Assembly (NCBI GenBank): GCA_945888325.1
Contig: CAMDAC010000009.1
Span: forward strand, 1-64,000
Source: Candidatus Sulfopaludibacter sp. SbA3
Lineage (GTDB): Bacteria > Pseudomonadota > Alphaproteobacteria > Caulobacterales > Hyphomonadaceae
DNA: 64,000 nt
Reading direction: 5' to 3'
The notes beneath the pieces were generated by a model. It had not been told where the DNA came from. It saw only the letters and a list, made by a program, of their open reading frames with translations, and ran no database searches. Shown one piece after another: positions 36,061-46,086 of this stretch. Within the stretch, counting starts at the first letter, position 1. Each line of letters starts with the position of its first letter. The position numbers were made by a program, and so were the translations under genes.

Positions 36061-38145
36061 ATGACAGTATTTCAGGCGCTGCACGGACGGGCCAGCTCGC
36101 TTGTGCTCGAGGTTGTGCCGGACGGCGCGCCGCTCTGGCGCTACTGGGGGCCACGACTACCGGAGGACGCTTGGCCAGAGGCGGCTCTGGCGGCGACGCG
36201 GCCGCTGCCAACGTTTGCGCTGGACAAGGATGTGGCGCTGAGTGTTTTCCCTCTGCTCGGCGAGGGCTGGTTCGCGCAGAGCGCGCTGCTGGCACACCGG
36301 GCGGGCGCAGACTGGGCGCAGGCGCTGACGGCGGCGGAAGTGACCCACGAGGGCGCCGCATTGGTGGTTCGGCTCGCGGACTCCGTTTCTGCCCTAGTGG
36401 CGGAGATTCGACTTTCGCTTGATCCGGAGACGGATGTTCTGACGGTCTCGACCAAGCTGACAAATGCCGGCAGCGCCGCCATGGACGTTCAATGGCTCGC
36501 CGCCGCGTCCCTGCCCTTGCCGCCGGAAACGCGGCGGATGCATTTTTACAACGGCCGGCATCAGGCGGAGTTTGGTCAGCAAATGCAGGACCTGACACGC
36601 AGTCTCTGGCGCCGGGAAAACCGGCGTGGGCTGACCTCGCATGATGCGCCGCCAACCGGCTTTGCGGAAACGGCTGAGGGGCATGTCTATGCGGCGCACC
36701 TCGCCTGGTCCGGCAATTCCGTGCAGCAGGCCGAGTGGCTGGATGATGGGCGTTATCTCTGGCAGTTCGGCGAGTGGCTGGCGCCCGGCGAAGTGCGCCT
36801 GGAGCCCGGCGAGACGCTGGAGACGCCTGAACTGATCGCGACCTTCTCGGCCCAAGGCCGCAATGGCGCCATGCAGAACTTCCATGCCGCGATCCGTAAA
36901 CGGATGACCTGGCCGGGTGGAGCGATGCGGCCGAGACCGGTGCAGATCAACACCTGGGAAGGCTTCTACTTCAATCACGACATGGCCGGCATGACGGCGC
37001 TCGCGGATGAGGCAGCGCGGCTCGGAATCGAGCGCTTCGTGCTGGACGATGGCTGGTTCGAAGGGCGCGGCAACGACAAGGCCGCGCTGGGCGACTGGAC
37101 GCCGGACCGGAAGAAGTATCCGGACGGGCTGGGGCCGCTGGCCGCGCATGTGACCGGGCTCGGCATGGAATTCGGGCTTTGGGTGGAGCCGGAGATGATC
37201 AATCCGGACAGCGACCTCGCGCGGGCGCATCCCGAATGGATCCTGACCGGCGCCGGGCGGCCGGTGCTCACCGGGCGTAACCAGATGGTCCTTGATCTGA
37301 CCCAGCCCGGCGTGACGGACTATTTATACGGCGTTCTGTCCGGCCTGCTGAGGTCCCTGCCGATTTCTTACCTCAAATGGGACCATAACCGCGAAATCGT
37401 GGCGGGCGGGCCCCGCGCAGTCTACCGGCGCCAGGTTCAAGCGACGTACGGGTTGATGGCGCGTTTGCGGGCGAATTTTCCGGAGGTCGAGATCGAGGCC
37501 TGCGCGGCGGGCGGCGGGAGGATCGACGCCGGAGTCCTTCAGTATACGCACCGGTTCTGGACCAGCGATTCTCTCGACGCCGTTCAGCGCATTGCCATGC
37601 AGCGGGAATTCCTGCGCGTGTTCCCGCCCGAAGTGATGGGATCGCATATCGGAACGGCGCCGGCGCACAGCACTCGGCGCCGCCAATCGCTAGATTTCCG
37701 GGCCGGCGTGGCGCTGGCGGGGCATTTCGGCGTGGAGCTTGATCCGATGAAGCTGGACGCAAAAGATAAAGCGCGGCTCGCAGACTGGATCGCTGAACAC
37801 AAGACGCTGCGGGACCGGCTGCATTCCGGGCGCGTGTGGCTCGGCGAGGCGGGCGACGGGGTCGTGTGGCAAGCACACGGCGACGCGCGTGACCTGATCC
37901 TGCTGCTCTACCGCGTCGAGCCGACCATGCAGCGGCACATGCCGCTGGTCCGGCTGCCCATGCTTGAGGATGGCGCCCACACCGTCACGCGGCTCGACCG
38001 TACGCGGACGAACCATACGTCCCCTTTCATCGAGGCTATGAAAGAGGGCGTTGAAGTATCCGGTACCTGGCTGCGGCAATCGGGACTGACGATGCCGACG
38101 ATCGCGGCGGAGACGGTTGCGATCTTCAGGCTTGTGGCGAAGTGA
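36061..38145 (+). CDS. Alpha-galactosidase, GH36
   Basis: A 694-residue family 36 glycosidase removing terminal alpha-galactose. An N-terminal beta-supersandwich (about 1-285) precedes the barrel. It has RFVLDDGWFEGR, FGLWVEPEMINPDSDL, YLKWDHNRE with nucleophile Asp441, EACAAGGGRID (a variant of the CxSGGGR loop) and FWTSDSLD with acid/base Asp503. No signal peptide, so it acts in the cytoplasm on imported oligosaccharides. Start at 36061 has GGGAG immediately upstream. It is convergent with the GH42 gene. Confidence 0.95.
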   Translation: MTVFQALHGRASSLVLEVVPDGAPLWRYWGPRLPEDAWPEAALAATRPLPTFALDKDVALSVFPLLGEGWFAQSALLAHRAGADWAQALTAAEVTHEGAALVVRLADSVSALVAEIRLSLDPETDVLTVSTKLTNAGSAAMDVQWLAAASLPLPPETRRMHFYNGRHQAEFGQQMQDLTRSLWRRENRRGLTSHDAPPTGFAETAEGHVYAAHLAWSGNSVQQAEWLDDGRYLWQFGEWLAPGEVRLEPGETLETPELIATFSAQGRNGAMQNFHAAIRKRMTWPGGAMRPRPVQINTWEGFYFNHDMAGMTALADEAARLGIERFVLDDGWFEGRGNDKAALGDWTPDRKKYPDGLGPLAAHVTGLGMEFGLWVEPEMINPDSDLARAHPEWILTGAGRPVLTGRNQMVLDLTQPGVTDYLYGVLSGLLRSLPISYLKWDHNREIVAGGPRAVYRRQVQATYGLMARLRANFPEVEIEACAAGGGRIDAGVLQYTHRFWTSDSLDAVQRIAMQREFLRVFPPEVMGSHIGTAPAHSTRRRQSLDFRAGVALAGHFGVELDPMKLDAKDKARLADWIAEHKTLRDRLHSGRVWLGEAGDGVVWQAHGDARDLILLLYRVEPTMQRHMPLVRLPMLEDGAHTVTRLDRTRTNHTSPFIEAMKEGVEVSGTWLRQSGLTMPTIAAETVAIFRLVAK

Positions 38146-38148
38146 GGG

Positions 38149-40095
38149 TCACACCGGCCAGGCCGCGACGCCGCCAAGACTGAGATGCGGGCCGCCGAGC
38201 TTGTAGGCGGCAGCCTCGGACGGGGCTCCCAAAGCTGTCAGGTCGACCGTGTTGGGTCCGTAGTTGAACGCAAACTGCAGCCCGCCCGCGCGGCGCAATC
38301 GGATATCCGGACCCGTGCGGCGGACCGCAAGACCCGCTTCGGCGCTCAAGGTTTCCAGGATATCGTCGAGCAGCTTTTCATCCGGCCATGTTGCGAGGTA
38401 ATGTGCAGGACCGTTGCTGGTCCACGCCGGGGCACCCGTATCGAAGGTGGCGCGCACCATCGCACCGGTATCGATTGTTTCGAGCCAGCGGCCAGACGTG
38501 TACATCATGCTGTCCGTTCGCACCTTCAGCGTTATGTGCGGCGCAAGGCTTTCGAACCGGATCATCCGCATCGGGAGGAGTTCGGGCAGCGGGCCGAGAT
38601 CAGGACGCGGCGGAAGATGGCCCTCTTGGGTGCGGCAGCCGGTGAGCGCGGTCGCGAGGACGACCGCGCCGCTCGCCTTGAGGCGTTTGTCGATACCTTC
38701 GGGCAAGATCGAAGGGCTGGGCAGAACAACAAGTTTGTATCCCGCAAAATCCGACGTGGCGGGAACAATGTCCACATCGAGGCCGAGCTTGCGCAGGCCC
38801 GTATAGAGCAGGCGGCAAAGGTCTATGGCGGCGCCGCGGCGGCCTTGCGGCTGGATTTCATGGTGCCAGAGGCTCGGATAGTCGAGAACAAGCGCGACGT
38901 CAGCGCGCCCATTCTCTACGTCCCCGAGCGCGTCAATTTCGGAGGCGACGGCGCGCACCTCATCCATGCCCGGCTGCGGCGCGCGGTCCCATCGCAGCAG
39001 GCCGGCATGCGTCTGTTCCTGCGCGACTGGCAGCTGGCGCCAGCGGAAATAGCTGACGAACCTGGCGCCGTGCGCGAAGGCTTCCCATGTCCAGAGACGC
39101 ACCATGCCAGGTGCGGGCGCGGCGTTGTGGCGGGCCCAGTTTACCGGGCCGGGCTGTTGCTCCATGATCGCCCAGGCGGGCGCCGTACCGCGGTAGACGT
39201 CATGGTTGAACGCCGCGAAATCGGGATGCCCCTGACGCAGCCAGCGCGACTTCTCGTCCGGCGTGAAGTGGCCTTCGCTGAGCAGGCCGATCGGATAGCT
39301 GTCCCAGGTTGCGATATCGAGGTGCCTGCCGATGTCGTGATGATTGAGGCGGATGAAGTCCCCGATGAAATTGTGCGTCACCGGACGATCTCGGCTATGA
39401 CGGCGGATGATCGCTTCCTGTCCGGCATGGAAGCTCACCATCTGATCGCTGTTGAAGCGGCGAAAATCGAGGATGTGGGAGGGGTTGGCTTCGGTGACCG
39501 TGGCGCCGGGGAGATCAACTTCTGAGAAGCTTCGATATTCCTGCGACCAGAAGACCGTGCCCCAGGCAGCGTTGAGCGCATCGACCGTGCCATACCGGCG
39601 CTCGAGCCATAGACGAAACGCGGCATGCGCGTCGGGCGAGAAGCTCTCGTCGCTGCCATGGTGGCCAAACTCGTTGTCGGTTTGCCACATGGCAATCGCG
39701 GGATGCAGGCCGTAGCGGCGAGCGAGCGCTTCGGTAATCCGCGCGCTTTCGCGCCGATAGGTCTGTGAGGAAAAGCAATAGTGGCGGCGGGAGCCGAAGC
39801 GGCGGGGGCGGCCATGCTCGTCATGCGGGAGGATATCCGGATGCAGATCCACCAGCCATTTCGGCGGCGTGGCAGTCGGCGTGCCGAGGATGACGCCCAG
39901 TCCTTCCGCATGAAGGGTTTCGATGGCGCGGTCCAGCCAGGCCCAGTCGAAGCGGCCGGGCTCCGGCTCGATCCGGGACCAGGCGAACTCGCCGATCCGC
40001 ACCAGGCTGAGCCCCAGGTCGCGCATCAAGCGGGCGTCTTCCGCCCAGTCGGCCTCCGGCCAGTGTTCGGGATAGTAGCAGACGCCGAGTTTCAT
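38149..40095 (-). CDS. Beta-galactosidase, GH42
   Basis: A 648-residue family 42 beta-galactosidase. It begins [13 protein letters not shown]. The barrel shows [23 protein letters not shown] with acid/base Glu142, and [11 protein letters not shown] with nucleophile Glu312. The trimerisation domain (about 375-580) and the C-terminal beta domain follow. There is no signal peptide, so it is cytoplasmic. The start at 40095 is the conserved one; the upstream Met at 40167 overlaps the galT promoter region. It is divergent from galT, with an 83-bp shared spacer. Confidence 0.95.
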   Translation of the reverse strand: MKLGVCYYPEHWPEADWAEDARLMRDLGLSLVRIGEFAWSRIEPEPGRFDWAWLDRAIETLHAEGLGVILGTPTATPPKWLVDLHPDILPHDEHGRPRRFGSRRHYCFSSQTYRRESARITEALARRYGLHPAIAMWQTDNEFGHHGSDESFSPDAHAAFRLWLERRYGTVDALNAAWGTVFWSQEYRSFSEVDLPGATVTEANPSHILDFRRFNSDQMVSFHAGQEAIIRRHSRDRPVTHNFIGDFIRLNHHDIGRHLDIATWDSYPIGLLSEGHFTPDEKSRWLRQGHPDFAAFNHDVYRGTAPAWAIMEQQPGPVNWARHNAAPAPGMVRLWTWEAFAHGARFVSYFRWRQLPVAQEQTHAGLLRWDRAPQPGMDEVRAVASEIDALGDVENGRADVALVLDYPSLWHHEIQPQGRRGAAIDLCRLLYTGLRKLGLDVDIVPATSDFAGYKLVVLPSPSILPEGIDKRLKASGAVVLATALTGCRTQEGHLPPRPDLGPLPELLPMRMIRFESLAPHITLKVRTDSMMYTSGRWLETIDTGAMVRATFDTGAPAWTSNGPAHYLATWPDEKLLDDILETLSAEAGLAVRRTGPDIRLRRAGGLQFAFNYGPNTVDLTALGAPSEAAAYKLGGPHLSLGGVAAWPV

Positions 40096-40178
40096 GCCGC
40101 GAGAATCTCCATTCAAGGCCGCCTTTCTGGCACGGGCCGGGATGACTTGGAAAGAAAACGCTGCCAATCAGGCGAACG

Positions 40179-41252
40179 ATGACAGGCGATATCGTCAATA
40201 CCCCTCTCGAGGGCCGGGCGCGCGGCGTTTACCGGCGCGACCATGCCAAGGCTGACGGGCGCGCGCTGCGGATTTACGGATTTGCGCCGCATCTGGGCCT
40301 GCCGGGCGAGGAACTGCTGGCGTCCACGAGCGACCAGAGCGAGGTCCGGCGCGACCCGATGCGGGGGACATATTCGCTCTACGCGCCGCACCGGCAGACG
40401 CGCACCTTCAATCCCTCGGCCGCAGCCGATCCGCTGGCGCCGGCCGGCGGCGCGGTGACCGAGATTCCCTTTTCGGAATTTGAGCTGGCCATTTTCGACA
40501 ACCGCTTCCCCAGCCTGAAGCCGGGCGCGCCGGCCGGGGCGCTGACCGGGTGGGCGGAAGGTCCGGCCACCGGGCGGTGCGAAGTTGTCGTCTATACGAG
40601 CGCGGCAGAAGGCAGCCTGCACACGATCGGCCAAGACCGCCGCGTGCTGCTCCTCGAAGCCTTGATCGACCGGTACCAGGCGCTGCATGCCGACGGCGCA
40701 GCCTATGTGATGCCCTTTGAAAACCGGGGCGAGCAGGTCGGCGTCACCCTGCCCCATCCGCACGGCCAGATCTATTCCTTTCCTTTCGTGCCCGCCCCTC
40801 AGGCGGCAGCCGCCAGGGCCTTTGCGGAGGGATATGATCTGACGGCGGATCATGCTGGTTGGGGCGGGCGGTTTGATGTCGCCTCGGCAGGCGGCGTGGC
40901 GGCGTTCTGCCCACCGTTCGCGCGCTTCCCTTATGAAACCTGGATCACACCGACACGGCGCTGCCCCGGCCCCTGGGCGATGACCGGCGACGAGATCGAA
41001 GCGTTAGCGACGCTGCTTGGAGACGTGCCGAGGCGGCTGGACGCATTGTTCGGGGCGCCGATGCCCTACATGATGAGCTTCCAGGCCGCACCCGGCGGCG
41101 AGAGTGCGGGCTTTCAGTTCACGGTACAGTTCTATCCGATCCTACGGGATGCCGGGCGGCTGAAGTATCTGGCAAGCGTGGAGCAGTTCACGGGCGTGTT
41201 CACGGTGGATGTTGTACCGGAAGCGGCGGCAGAAAGGTTGCGGGCGCCATGA
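40179..41252 (+). CDS. galT: Galactose-1-phosphate uridylyltransferase
   Basis: A 357-residue Leloir enzyme exchanging UMP between UDP-glucose and galactose-1-phosphate. The active-site triad HPH lies in LPHPHGQIYSFPF (His193-Pro-His195; His195 corresponds to the covalent nucleophile). DNRFPSLK and PFARFPYETWI are also typical. It overlaps galK by ATGA, so the two are coupled, and galM follows. UDP-galactose 4-epimerase is not in the window. Confidence 0.95.
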   Translation: MTGDIVNTPLEGRARGVYRRDHAKADGRALRIYGFAPHLGLPGEELLASTSDQSEVRRDPMRGTYSLYAPHRQTRTFNPSAAADPLAPAGGAVTEIPFSEFELAIFDNRFPSLKPGAPAGALTGWAEGPATGRCEVVVYTSAAEGSLHTIGQDRRVLLLEALIDRYQALHADGAAYVMPFENRGEQVGVTLPHPHGQIYSFPFVPAPQAAAARAFAEGYDLTADHAGWGGRFDVASAGGVAAFCPPFARFPYETWITPTRRCPGPWAMTGDEIEALATLLGDVPRRLDALFGAPMPYMMSFQAAPGGESAGFQFTVQFYPILRDAGRLKYLASVEQFTGVFTVDVVPEAAAERLRAP

Positions 41253-42268
41253 GCGGAGAAACAATCGGCGTGCGGGTTCCGGGACGCGTCAACCTCATAG
41301 GCGAGTGGATCGACTTCAGCGGCGGCACAGTTTTGCCGATGCCGATCCGGAGTGAAATCCGTCTCACCCGTACGCCCAATGGGACAGATACGGACTATAT
41401 CCAGTCGGCCGAATTCAGCGACGAAGTGCAGATCGGCATCGATGCACCCGCTTCGCGGGACTGGACCGATGCCATTCGCGGCGCGCTGCAGGCCGCGCGG
41501 GCGATCGGCTGGATCCAGGGCGGGCAAGATGTAACTGTCCGCAGCGACATCCCCGTGGGCCAGGGTCTTTCATCGTCCGCCGCGACAATCGTGGCGACAC
41601 TGAAAGCCTGCAGGCCTGCGCACGAAAGCGATGATGTGGCATTGGCCCAGGCAGCGCGGCGGGTGGAAAACGAGTTCATGGGGGTGCCGTGCGGGATTAT
41701 GGACCAGATGGCCGTGGCGGTAGGGCGCCGCGGGCAGGTCCTGGCACTCGATACACGTGATTGCAGCTACGAGCTTGTTCCGATCCCGGAAGATTGGGAG
41801 ATCGTGGTGATCCAGTCCGGGGTGCGCCGGGAACTTGCAGACGGCAGCTACAAGGCGCGGCAGATGGAGTGCCAGCAAGCGATGGACGCACTCGGGACGG
41901 CGGACCTCTGCCAGGCTGACCCGGCGCAGTTTGCGGGACTGGACGGCGCGGTGGCAAAGCGTGTGCGGCATGTCTGGAGCGAAGGCCAGCGCAGCCTTGC
42001 GGCAGTGGCGGCGTTGAAAACGCGCGACCGGGCCGCGTTCGGCGCGCTCATGCAGGCGAGCCATGTTTCCCTGCGTGATGATATGGAAGTGTCGGTTCCG
42101 GTGATCGACCGGATTGTGGAAGACGCCGTTGCGCTGGGCGCGGCCGGCGCGCGTATCACCGGCGCAGGTTTTGGCGGCTGTGTTGTTGCGCTGGTTGCGC
42201 CAGACCACGTGGACACCTGGTGGGCGGCGCTGAAGACGCGCCATCCCCGGATCGAACGGGCCGACTGA
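41249..42268 (+). CDS. galK: Galactokinase (GHMP family)
   Basis: A 339-residue GHMP kinase phosphorylating galactose at C1. It has GRVNLIGEWIDFSGG (12-26), the ATP loop PVGQGLSSSAA (102-112), CGIMDQMAVAVG with the catalytic Asp, and GARITGAGFGGCVVAL near the end. The galactose-contact signature is normally GEHTDY; here Trp20 replaces His and Phe23 replaces Tyr, an unusual variant. Context (galT before, galM after) supports galactose as substrate. Confidence 0.9.
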   Translation: MSGETIGVRVPGRVNLIGEWIDFSGGTVLPMPIRSEIRLTRTPNGTDTDYIQSAEFSDEVQIGIDAPASRDWTDAIRGALQAARAIGWIQGGQDVTVRSDIPVGQGLSSSAATIVATLKACRPAHESDDVALAQAARRVENEFMGVPCGIMDQMAVAVGRRGQVLALDTRDCSYELVPIPEDWEIVVIQSGVRRELADGSYKARQMECQQAMDALGTADLCQADPAQFAGLDGAVAKRVRHVWSEGQRSLAAVAALKTRDRAAFGALMQASHVSLRDDMEVSVPVIDRIVEDAVALGAAGARITGAGFGGCVVALVAPDHVDTWWAALKTRHPRIERAD

Positions 42269-42271
42269 CCT

Positions 42272-43129
42272 GTGGAAGCTGGCTCGCTCACCCTGCGCGC
42301 GCATGATTGGGTGGTCGAACTGGACCCGGCCCATGGCGGACAGATCGTCCGCGCAGATTGGCAAGGGCTACCCGTGTTGGCGCGCGGGCAAACGGGACGG
42401 GCCGCGGCCGATCAACACGCGGGTTGTTTTCCGCTGGTGCCGTTCTCCAACAGGATACGGGGCGCTGCGTTCCGGTTCCTCGGCCGCGAGATACATCTTC
42501 CGCCTCCGGAGTATATGGAGCCGCATGCCTTGCATGGGACGGGGTGGCAAACCTCTTGGTCCGCGGAAGCGTCCGGACCTGGAAACGCAAGGATGTGGTT
42601 TGAGCATGCACGCGGGCCTTGGCCCTGGCGATACCGCGCCGAACAGGCGGTCAGCCTTGAAGCCGGCCAGTTGTACATCTCGTTGTCGATCCTGAACCTC
42701 GACAGCGAACCCATGCCGGCCGGTATTGGACTGCACCCCTATTTTGTCCGGCCGCAAGGCTTGTGGCTGAACGCACACACGGGCGGGCGATGGGCAACGC
42801 TTCCGGGAGAGACCGGCCTTCCGCACGCGCGAGAAGCTGCGCCAGAAGACCTCGGCGCCCCCGGCCACGACCATTGCTTCTTCGGTTGGAACCGGCAGGC
42901 GGAATTTGGCGGTGCGGACGGGCTTGCCGTGTCGATCACGGCGTCGCCTGCACTTGGAAATCTGGTCATCTACACTCCGCCGGGCAAGCCCTACTTCTGC
43001 ATCGAGCCGGTCTCGCATGTGAACAATGCGGTCAACATGGTTGAGCTTGCGAAGGCCGAGCAGATGGGAGTGCTCGCGCCCGGTGAACAACTGCAGGGCG
43101 CCGTGATGATTTCGGTCAGGCCAGCCTGA
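42272..43129 (+). CDS. galM: Aldose 1-epimerase (galactose mutarotase)
   Basis: A 285-residue beta-sandwich mutarotase that interconverts alpha and beta anomers so that galactokinase can use galactose released by GH42. Visible motifs are FPLVPFSNRIRG, the catalytic-His region PHALHGTGWQ, GIGLHPYF with the second His, and CIEPVSHVNNAVN with the catalytic Glu. The start is GTG, 3 bp after the galK stop; no strong ribosome-binding site is visible, which fits translational coupling. Confidence 0.9.
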   Translation: MEAGSLTLRAHDWVVELDPAHGGQIVRADWQGLPVLARGQTGRAAADQHAGCFPLVPFSNRIRGAAFRFLGREIHLPPPEYMEPHALHGTGWQTSWSAEASGPGNARMWFEHARGPWPWRYRAEQAVSLEAGQLYISLSILNLDSEPMPAGIGLHPYFVRPQGLWLNAHTGGRWATLPGETGLPHAREAAPEDLGAPGHDHCFFGWNRQAEFGGADGLAVSITASPALGNLVIYTPPGKPYFCIEPVSHVNNAVNMVELAKAEQMGVLAPGEQLQGAVMISVRPA

Positions 43130-43258
43130 ACCTTCCGATGGATTGACTTTGGGTCATGCGGCTTCGGGAGTTGGCCAGCCCCGGCTTTTCTGTCAGCTTG
43201 AACGAACAGAGACGGCCAATCTTTACCGGCACAGTCCGCGCAGCGGGGTATTGAAGCG

Positions 43259-44440
43259 ATGAACCTTGATCTGACAGCCCAGGATGTAGAGTTTCGCAAT
43301 GAAGTAAGGGCTTTCCTCGAAAAGAACCTCATACCGGATCTTGCCGCAGCCGGTCGGCTTGCGACCAGCGTGTTTATCGAGCCCGAGTTCACGCTGCCGT
43401 GGCAGCGCATCCTGCATGCGCGAGGGTGGGTTGCGCCGCACTGGCCAAAGGAATATGGCGGCACCGGTTGGGACGAGATGCAGCGCTATATCTTTGCCTC
43501 GGAATGTGCACGGGCGGGCGCGCCGGGGCTGTCACCCATGGGGCTTGGCATGGTCGGCCCGTGCATCATCGGCTACGGCACGCCCGAGCAAAAGGCGCAC
43601 TACCTTCCCCGCATTCTCTCGGGCGAAGACTACTGGTGCCAAGGATATTCCGAGCCCGGCTCGGGATCGGACCTCGCCTCGCTGCAGCTGAAAGCCGAGA
43701 GCGACGGCGACGACTACGTGCTCAATGGCACCAAGATCTGGACCACCCACGCGCATCACGCGAACAAGATGTTCTGCCTTGTACGGACGGATCCGGTGGC
43801 AAAGCCGCAGATGGGCATCACGTTCCTGCTGCTGGACATGAAAACACCTGGCATCAAGGTTGATCCGATCATCACCCTGGCGGGCGAGCACGAGCTCAAC
43901 CAGGTGTTCTTTGATGACGTGCGCGTGCCGAAATCGGGACGGTTGGGCGCCGAGAATGACGGCTGGTCGGTCGCGAAATACCTGCTCGAGTTTGAACGCG
44001 GCGGCGGATCTTCGGCAGGACTGGAAGCCGTGCTGGCCCGCTTGCAGAAACATGTCCACGCCGATTCCAATGCCGAAATGGCGCTGATCCGGCGCATCGG
44101 CGAACTCTCGATGCGGCTTGAGGCGATCAAGACGACCGAGCAGCGCATCCTCTCGGATCTGACGAGCGGCCAGCCTCCGGGTCCGGCCGGGTCAATGCTG
44201 AAAATCCAGCGGACGGAACTTATGCAGGCCATCGACGAGGCGGGCGTCAGTTCGCTCGGCGTCCATGCCGCGCCGTATCAGCCGGACGCTTGGCAGCCCG
44301 GCGCAAATGTAGCGATCCTCGGTCCGGACGCGCTGGTGACCGGCATGGCGCGCTATCTGAACAACCGCGCCGGGTCCATCTATGGCGGGTCGAATGAAGT
44401 TCAGCGCAACATCATGGCGAAAGCCGTCCTTGGGCTTTGA
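43259..44440 (+). CDS. Acyl-CoA dehydrogenase
   Basis: A 393-residue flavoprotein oxidising an acyl-CoA at the alpha-beta bond. It shows the FAD/substrate loop YSEPGSGSDLAS, KIWTTHAHHANKM and C-terminal IYGGSNEVQRNIMAKAVLG. The position that carries the catalytic Glu in short/medium-chain enzymes (YEGTxEIQ) is Gly here, as in many subunits of hetero-oligomeric or sterol-side-chain dehydrogenases. Its partner or substrate is unknown. It stands alone, 129 bp after galM and with its own promoter space. Confidence 0.92.
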   Translation: MNLDLTAQDVEFRNEVRAFLEKNLIPDLAAAGRLATSVFIEPEFTLPWQRILHARGWVAPHWPKEYGGTGWDEMQRYIFASECARAGAPGLSPMGLGMVGPCIIGYGTPEQKAHYLPRILSGEDYWCQGYSEPGSGSDLASLQLKAESDGDDYVLNGTKIWTTHAHHANKMFCLVRTDPVAKPQMGITFLLLDMKTPGIKVDPIITLAGEHELNQVFFDDVRVPKSGRLGAENDGWSVAKYLLEFERGGGSSAGLEAVLARLQKHVHADSNAEMALIRRIGELSMRLEAIKTTEQRILSDLTSGQPPGPAGSMLKIQRTELMQAIDEAGVSSLGVHAAPYQPDAWQPGANVAILGPDALVTGMARYLNNRAGSIYGGSNEVQRNIMAKAVLGL

Positions 44441-44593
44441 GACCTGCTGCGGCGGGTCATTCGGGCCATCCAAGGGCAGGCTTCCGGCGAAACTCAGGAC
44501 CAAGGTCGGTGTGCGAAAAAAAACTCGCCTGCAAGGCGAGCGGCAGGCATTTTGCAACAGGGCGGTCAGACCTGCGTTCGGAGACCCTTGTCC

Positions 44594-45643
44594 ATGTTGC
44601 GCCACCTCTTGCCTGCAGCCGCCCTGATCGGCGCGGCCCTGATCACCGCCTGCGCCCAGACGGGGGGCATTCCGGCCACAACATTTGCTGTGCCGGCTGA
44701 ACCGGAAGCCGGCTGGCGCCCTTTCTCGGCTGACAGCCCCTGGAACACGAAGATCCCGGCGGACGCCAAGATTGACCCGAAATCGGACGTTCTGGTCGCC
44801 GATGTCGGCGCCGCCGGTTCGTTCTATGTGAACATGCCGGAATGGTCGGTTCTGGTTAAGTATATTGACTCGTCGCAGGCTCCGAACCTGCCGGTGCGCG
44901 CCCTTTATGAAGGCCGCTATGGTCCAGGCTTCGAACCGGGAAAACGGGTGCCTCTGCCCGCCGACACGGTGCCTGCAGACACCACGTCTGCGCAGCGTTA
45001 CTACATCGCGTTGGTGGACCCGGCGCGCAACCTTGCCTGGGATACGCGCCAGCTAGGCCGCACCGAGGAAGGCGAATGGTTCGCCGGCTTCGGCGCCGTC
45101 GTAGATCTCTCCGGCACGGGCGTCGCGATGCCTTGGATGAAAGCCGAACGCGCGGATCTCTCCGGCGGAGCTCGTCCGTCAGGCGCACCACTGATGGCCG
45201 GACTGCTCCGGGTTGACGAAGTAAAGGCCGGCCGCATCGATCATGCGCTCGCCTTCGCTTATCCGCTGGCACAAACCGGCAAGTTCCTGCCGCCTGCCAG
45301 CATGGCGCTCGACGCGCCGGACAAGGCCAGCGAACGCCCGATCGGCCTGCCCATGGGCGCGCGCATTCAGCTCGACCCTGCATATGATATCGACAACACC
45401 CTGCTTTCGCCCGGCGCCAGGGCCGTAGCCAAAGCGCTGCAAGAGTATGGCGCGATCCTCGTCGATACGGCTGGTGCAACCGTGCTTTACGCCGAGGGCG
45501 GGCCGGAACAGCTGGCAAAGTGGGAGGGCGTGCTTGCGCCCGGCGATCTTCAGTCGCTGTTCACGAGCGATTTCATCGCCACGCACTTCCGCATCATCGA
45601 TACCGGCGAGCCCCTGCCGGGCGTTCCGCGCCCGGTAAAGTAG
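44594..45643 (+). CDS. Predicted lipoprotein of unknown function
   Basis: A 349-residue protein with lipoprotein signal MLRHLLPAAALIGAALITAC (Cys20). The mature part begins with a recognisable WRPFSADSPWNTKIPADAKI segment shared by a group of secreted uncharacterised proteins, and continues as a compact beta-rich domain with many Gly and Pro residues. Enzymatic residues cannot be assigned. It converges with apaG, 4 bp away. The start at 44594 gives the signal peptide; an upstream Met at 44552 does not. Confidence 0.8.
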   Translation: MLRHLLPAAALIGAALITACAQTGGIPATTFAVPAEPEAGWRPFSADSPWNTKIPADAKIDPKSDVLVADVGAAGSFYVNMPEWSVLVKYIDSSQAPNLPVRALYEGRYGPGFEPGKRVPLPADTVPADTTSAQRYYIALVDPARNLAWDTRQLGRTEEGEWFAGFGAVVDLSGTGVAMPWMKAERADLSGGARPSGAPLMAGLLRVDEVKAGRIDHALAFAYPLAQTGKFLPPASMALDAPDKASERPIGLPMGARIQLDPAYDIDNTLLSPGARAVAKALQEYGAILVDTAGATVLYAEGGPEQLAKWEGVLAPGDLQSLFTSDFIATHFRIIDTGEPLPGVPRPVK

Positions 45644-45647
45644 GCCG

Positions 45648-46064
45648 TCAGCTCGGCCGCGAGGTATCGTAGGGACTGTCGAGCGAGAAGGTCGGGATCA
45701 CCGCGACCATCTCCTCGCCGTTCTCATCAATCAGGTCATAGGTCCCACTCATGATGCCGGACGGCGTCGCGAGCGGTGTGCCCGAGGAGTAGGCGAAGCA
45801 TTGTCCGGGCGCGAGCGTCGGTGTCTGCCCGACGACTCCCTCACCATCGACCGCCAGCATTCTCCCCGCCATGTCGACGATCCGCCAATGGCGGCGCGCG
45901 ATGGTCCAGGTCCGGTCACTCTCGTTCTCCACATCCACCGTGTACGACCACATGAAACGGCTGCGGCCGGGTTCGGACTCGTCATGCAGGAAGCGCGTGC
46001 GCACCCGGATGCGCACGCCGTCGGTGACCGCTTCATATTGCGGAGGCGGGGCGCGCCTGGCCAT
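45648..46064 (-). CDS. apaG: ApaG-family protein
   Basis: A 138-residue single-domain ApaG protein with the fibronectin-III-like fold. Diagnostic parts are RIRVRTRFLHDESEP, FMWSYTVDVENES, RRHWRIVDMAGR, GEGVVGQTPTLAPGQCFAYSSGTPLATPSGIMSGTY. Named for a link to cobalt resistance and Mg2+ efflux in enterobacteria; its exact biochemical role is unsettled. It lies 22 bp after metZ on the same strand, so they may be cotranscribed. Confidence 0.95.
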   Translation of the reverse strand: MARRAPPPQYEAVTDGVRIRVRTRFLHDESEPGRSRFMWSYTVDVENESDRTWTIARRHWRIVDMAGRMLAVDGEGVVGQTPTLAPGQCFAYSSGTPLATPSGIMSGTYDLIDENGEEMVAVIPTFSLDSPYDTSRPS

Positions 46065-46086
46065 CCCTTGAGGCACCTTTTCGAAT

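Noticed and set aside
38185-39525. 446-residue plus-strand frame
   Set aside because: Antisense shadow of the GH42 beta-galactosidase gene.
44505-44560. Hairpin CTCGCCT-GCA-AGGCGAG as terminator of the acyl-CoA dehydrogenase
   Set aside because: The A-run precedes the hairpin on the plus strand and no T-tract follows, so it has the wrong orientation; no minus-strand gene needs it here.
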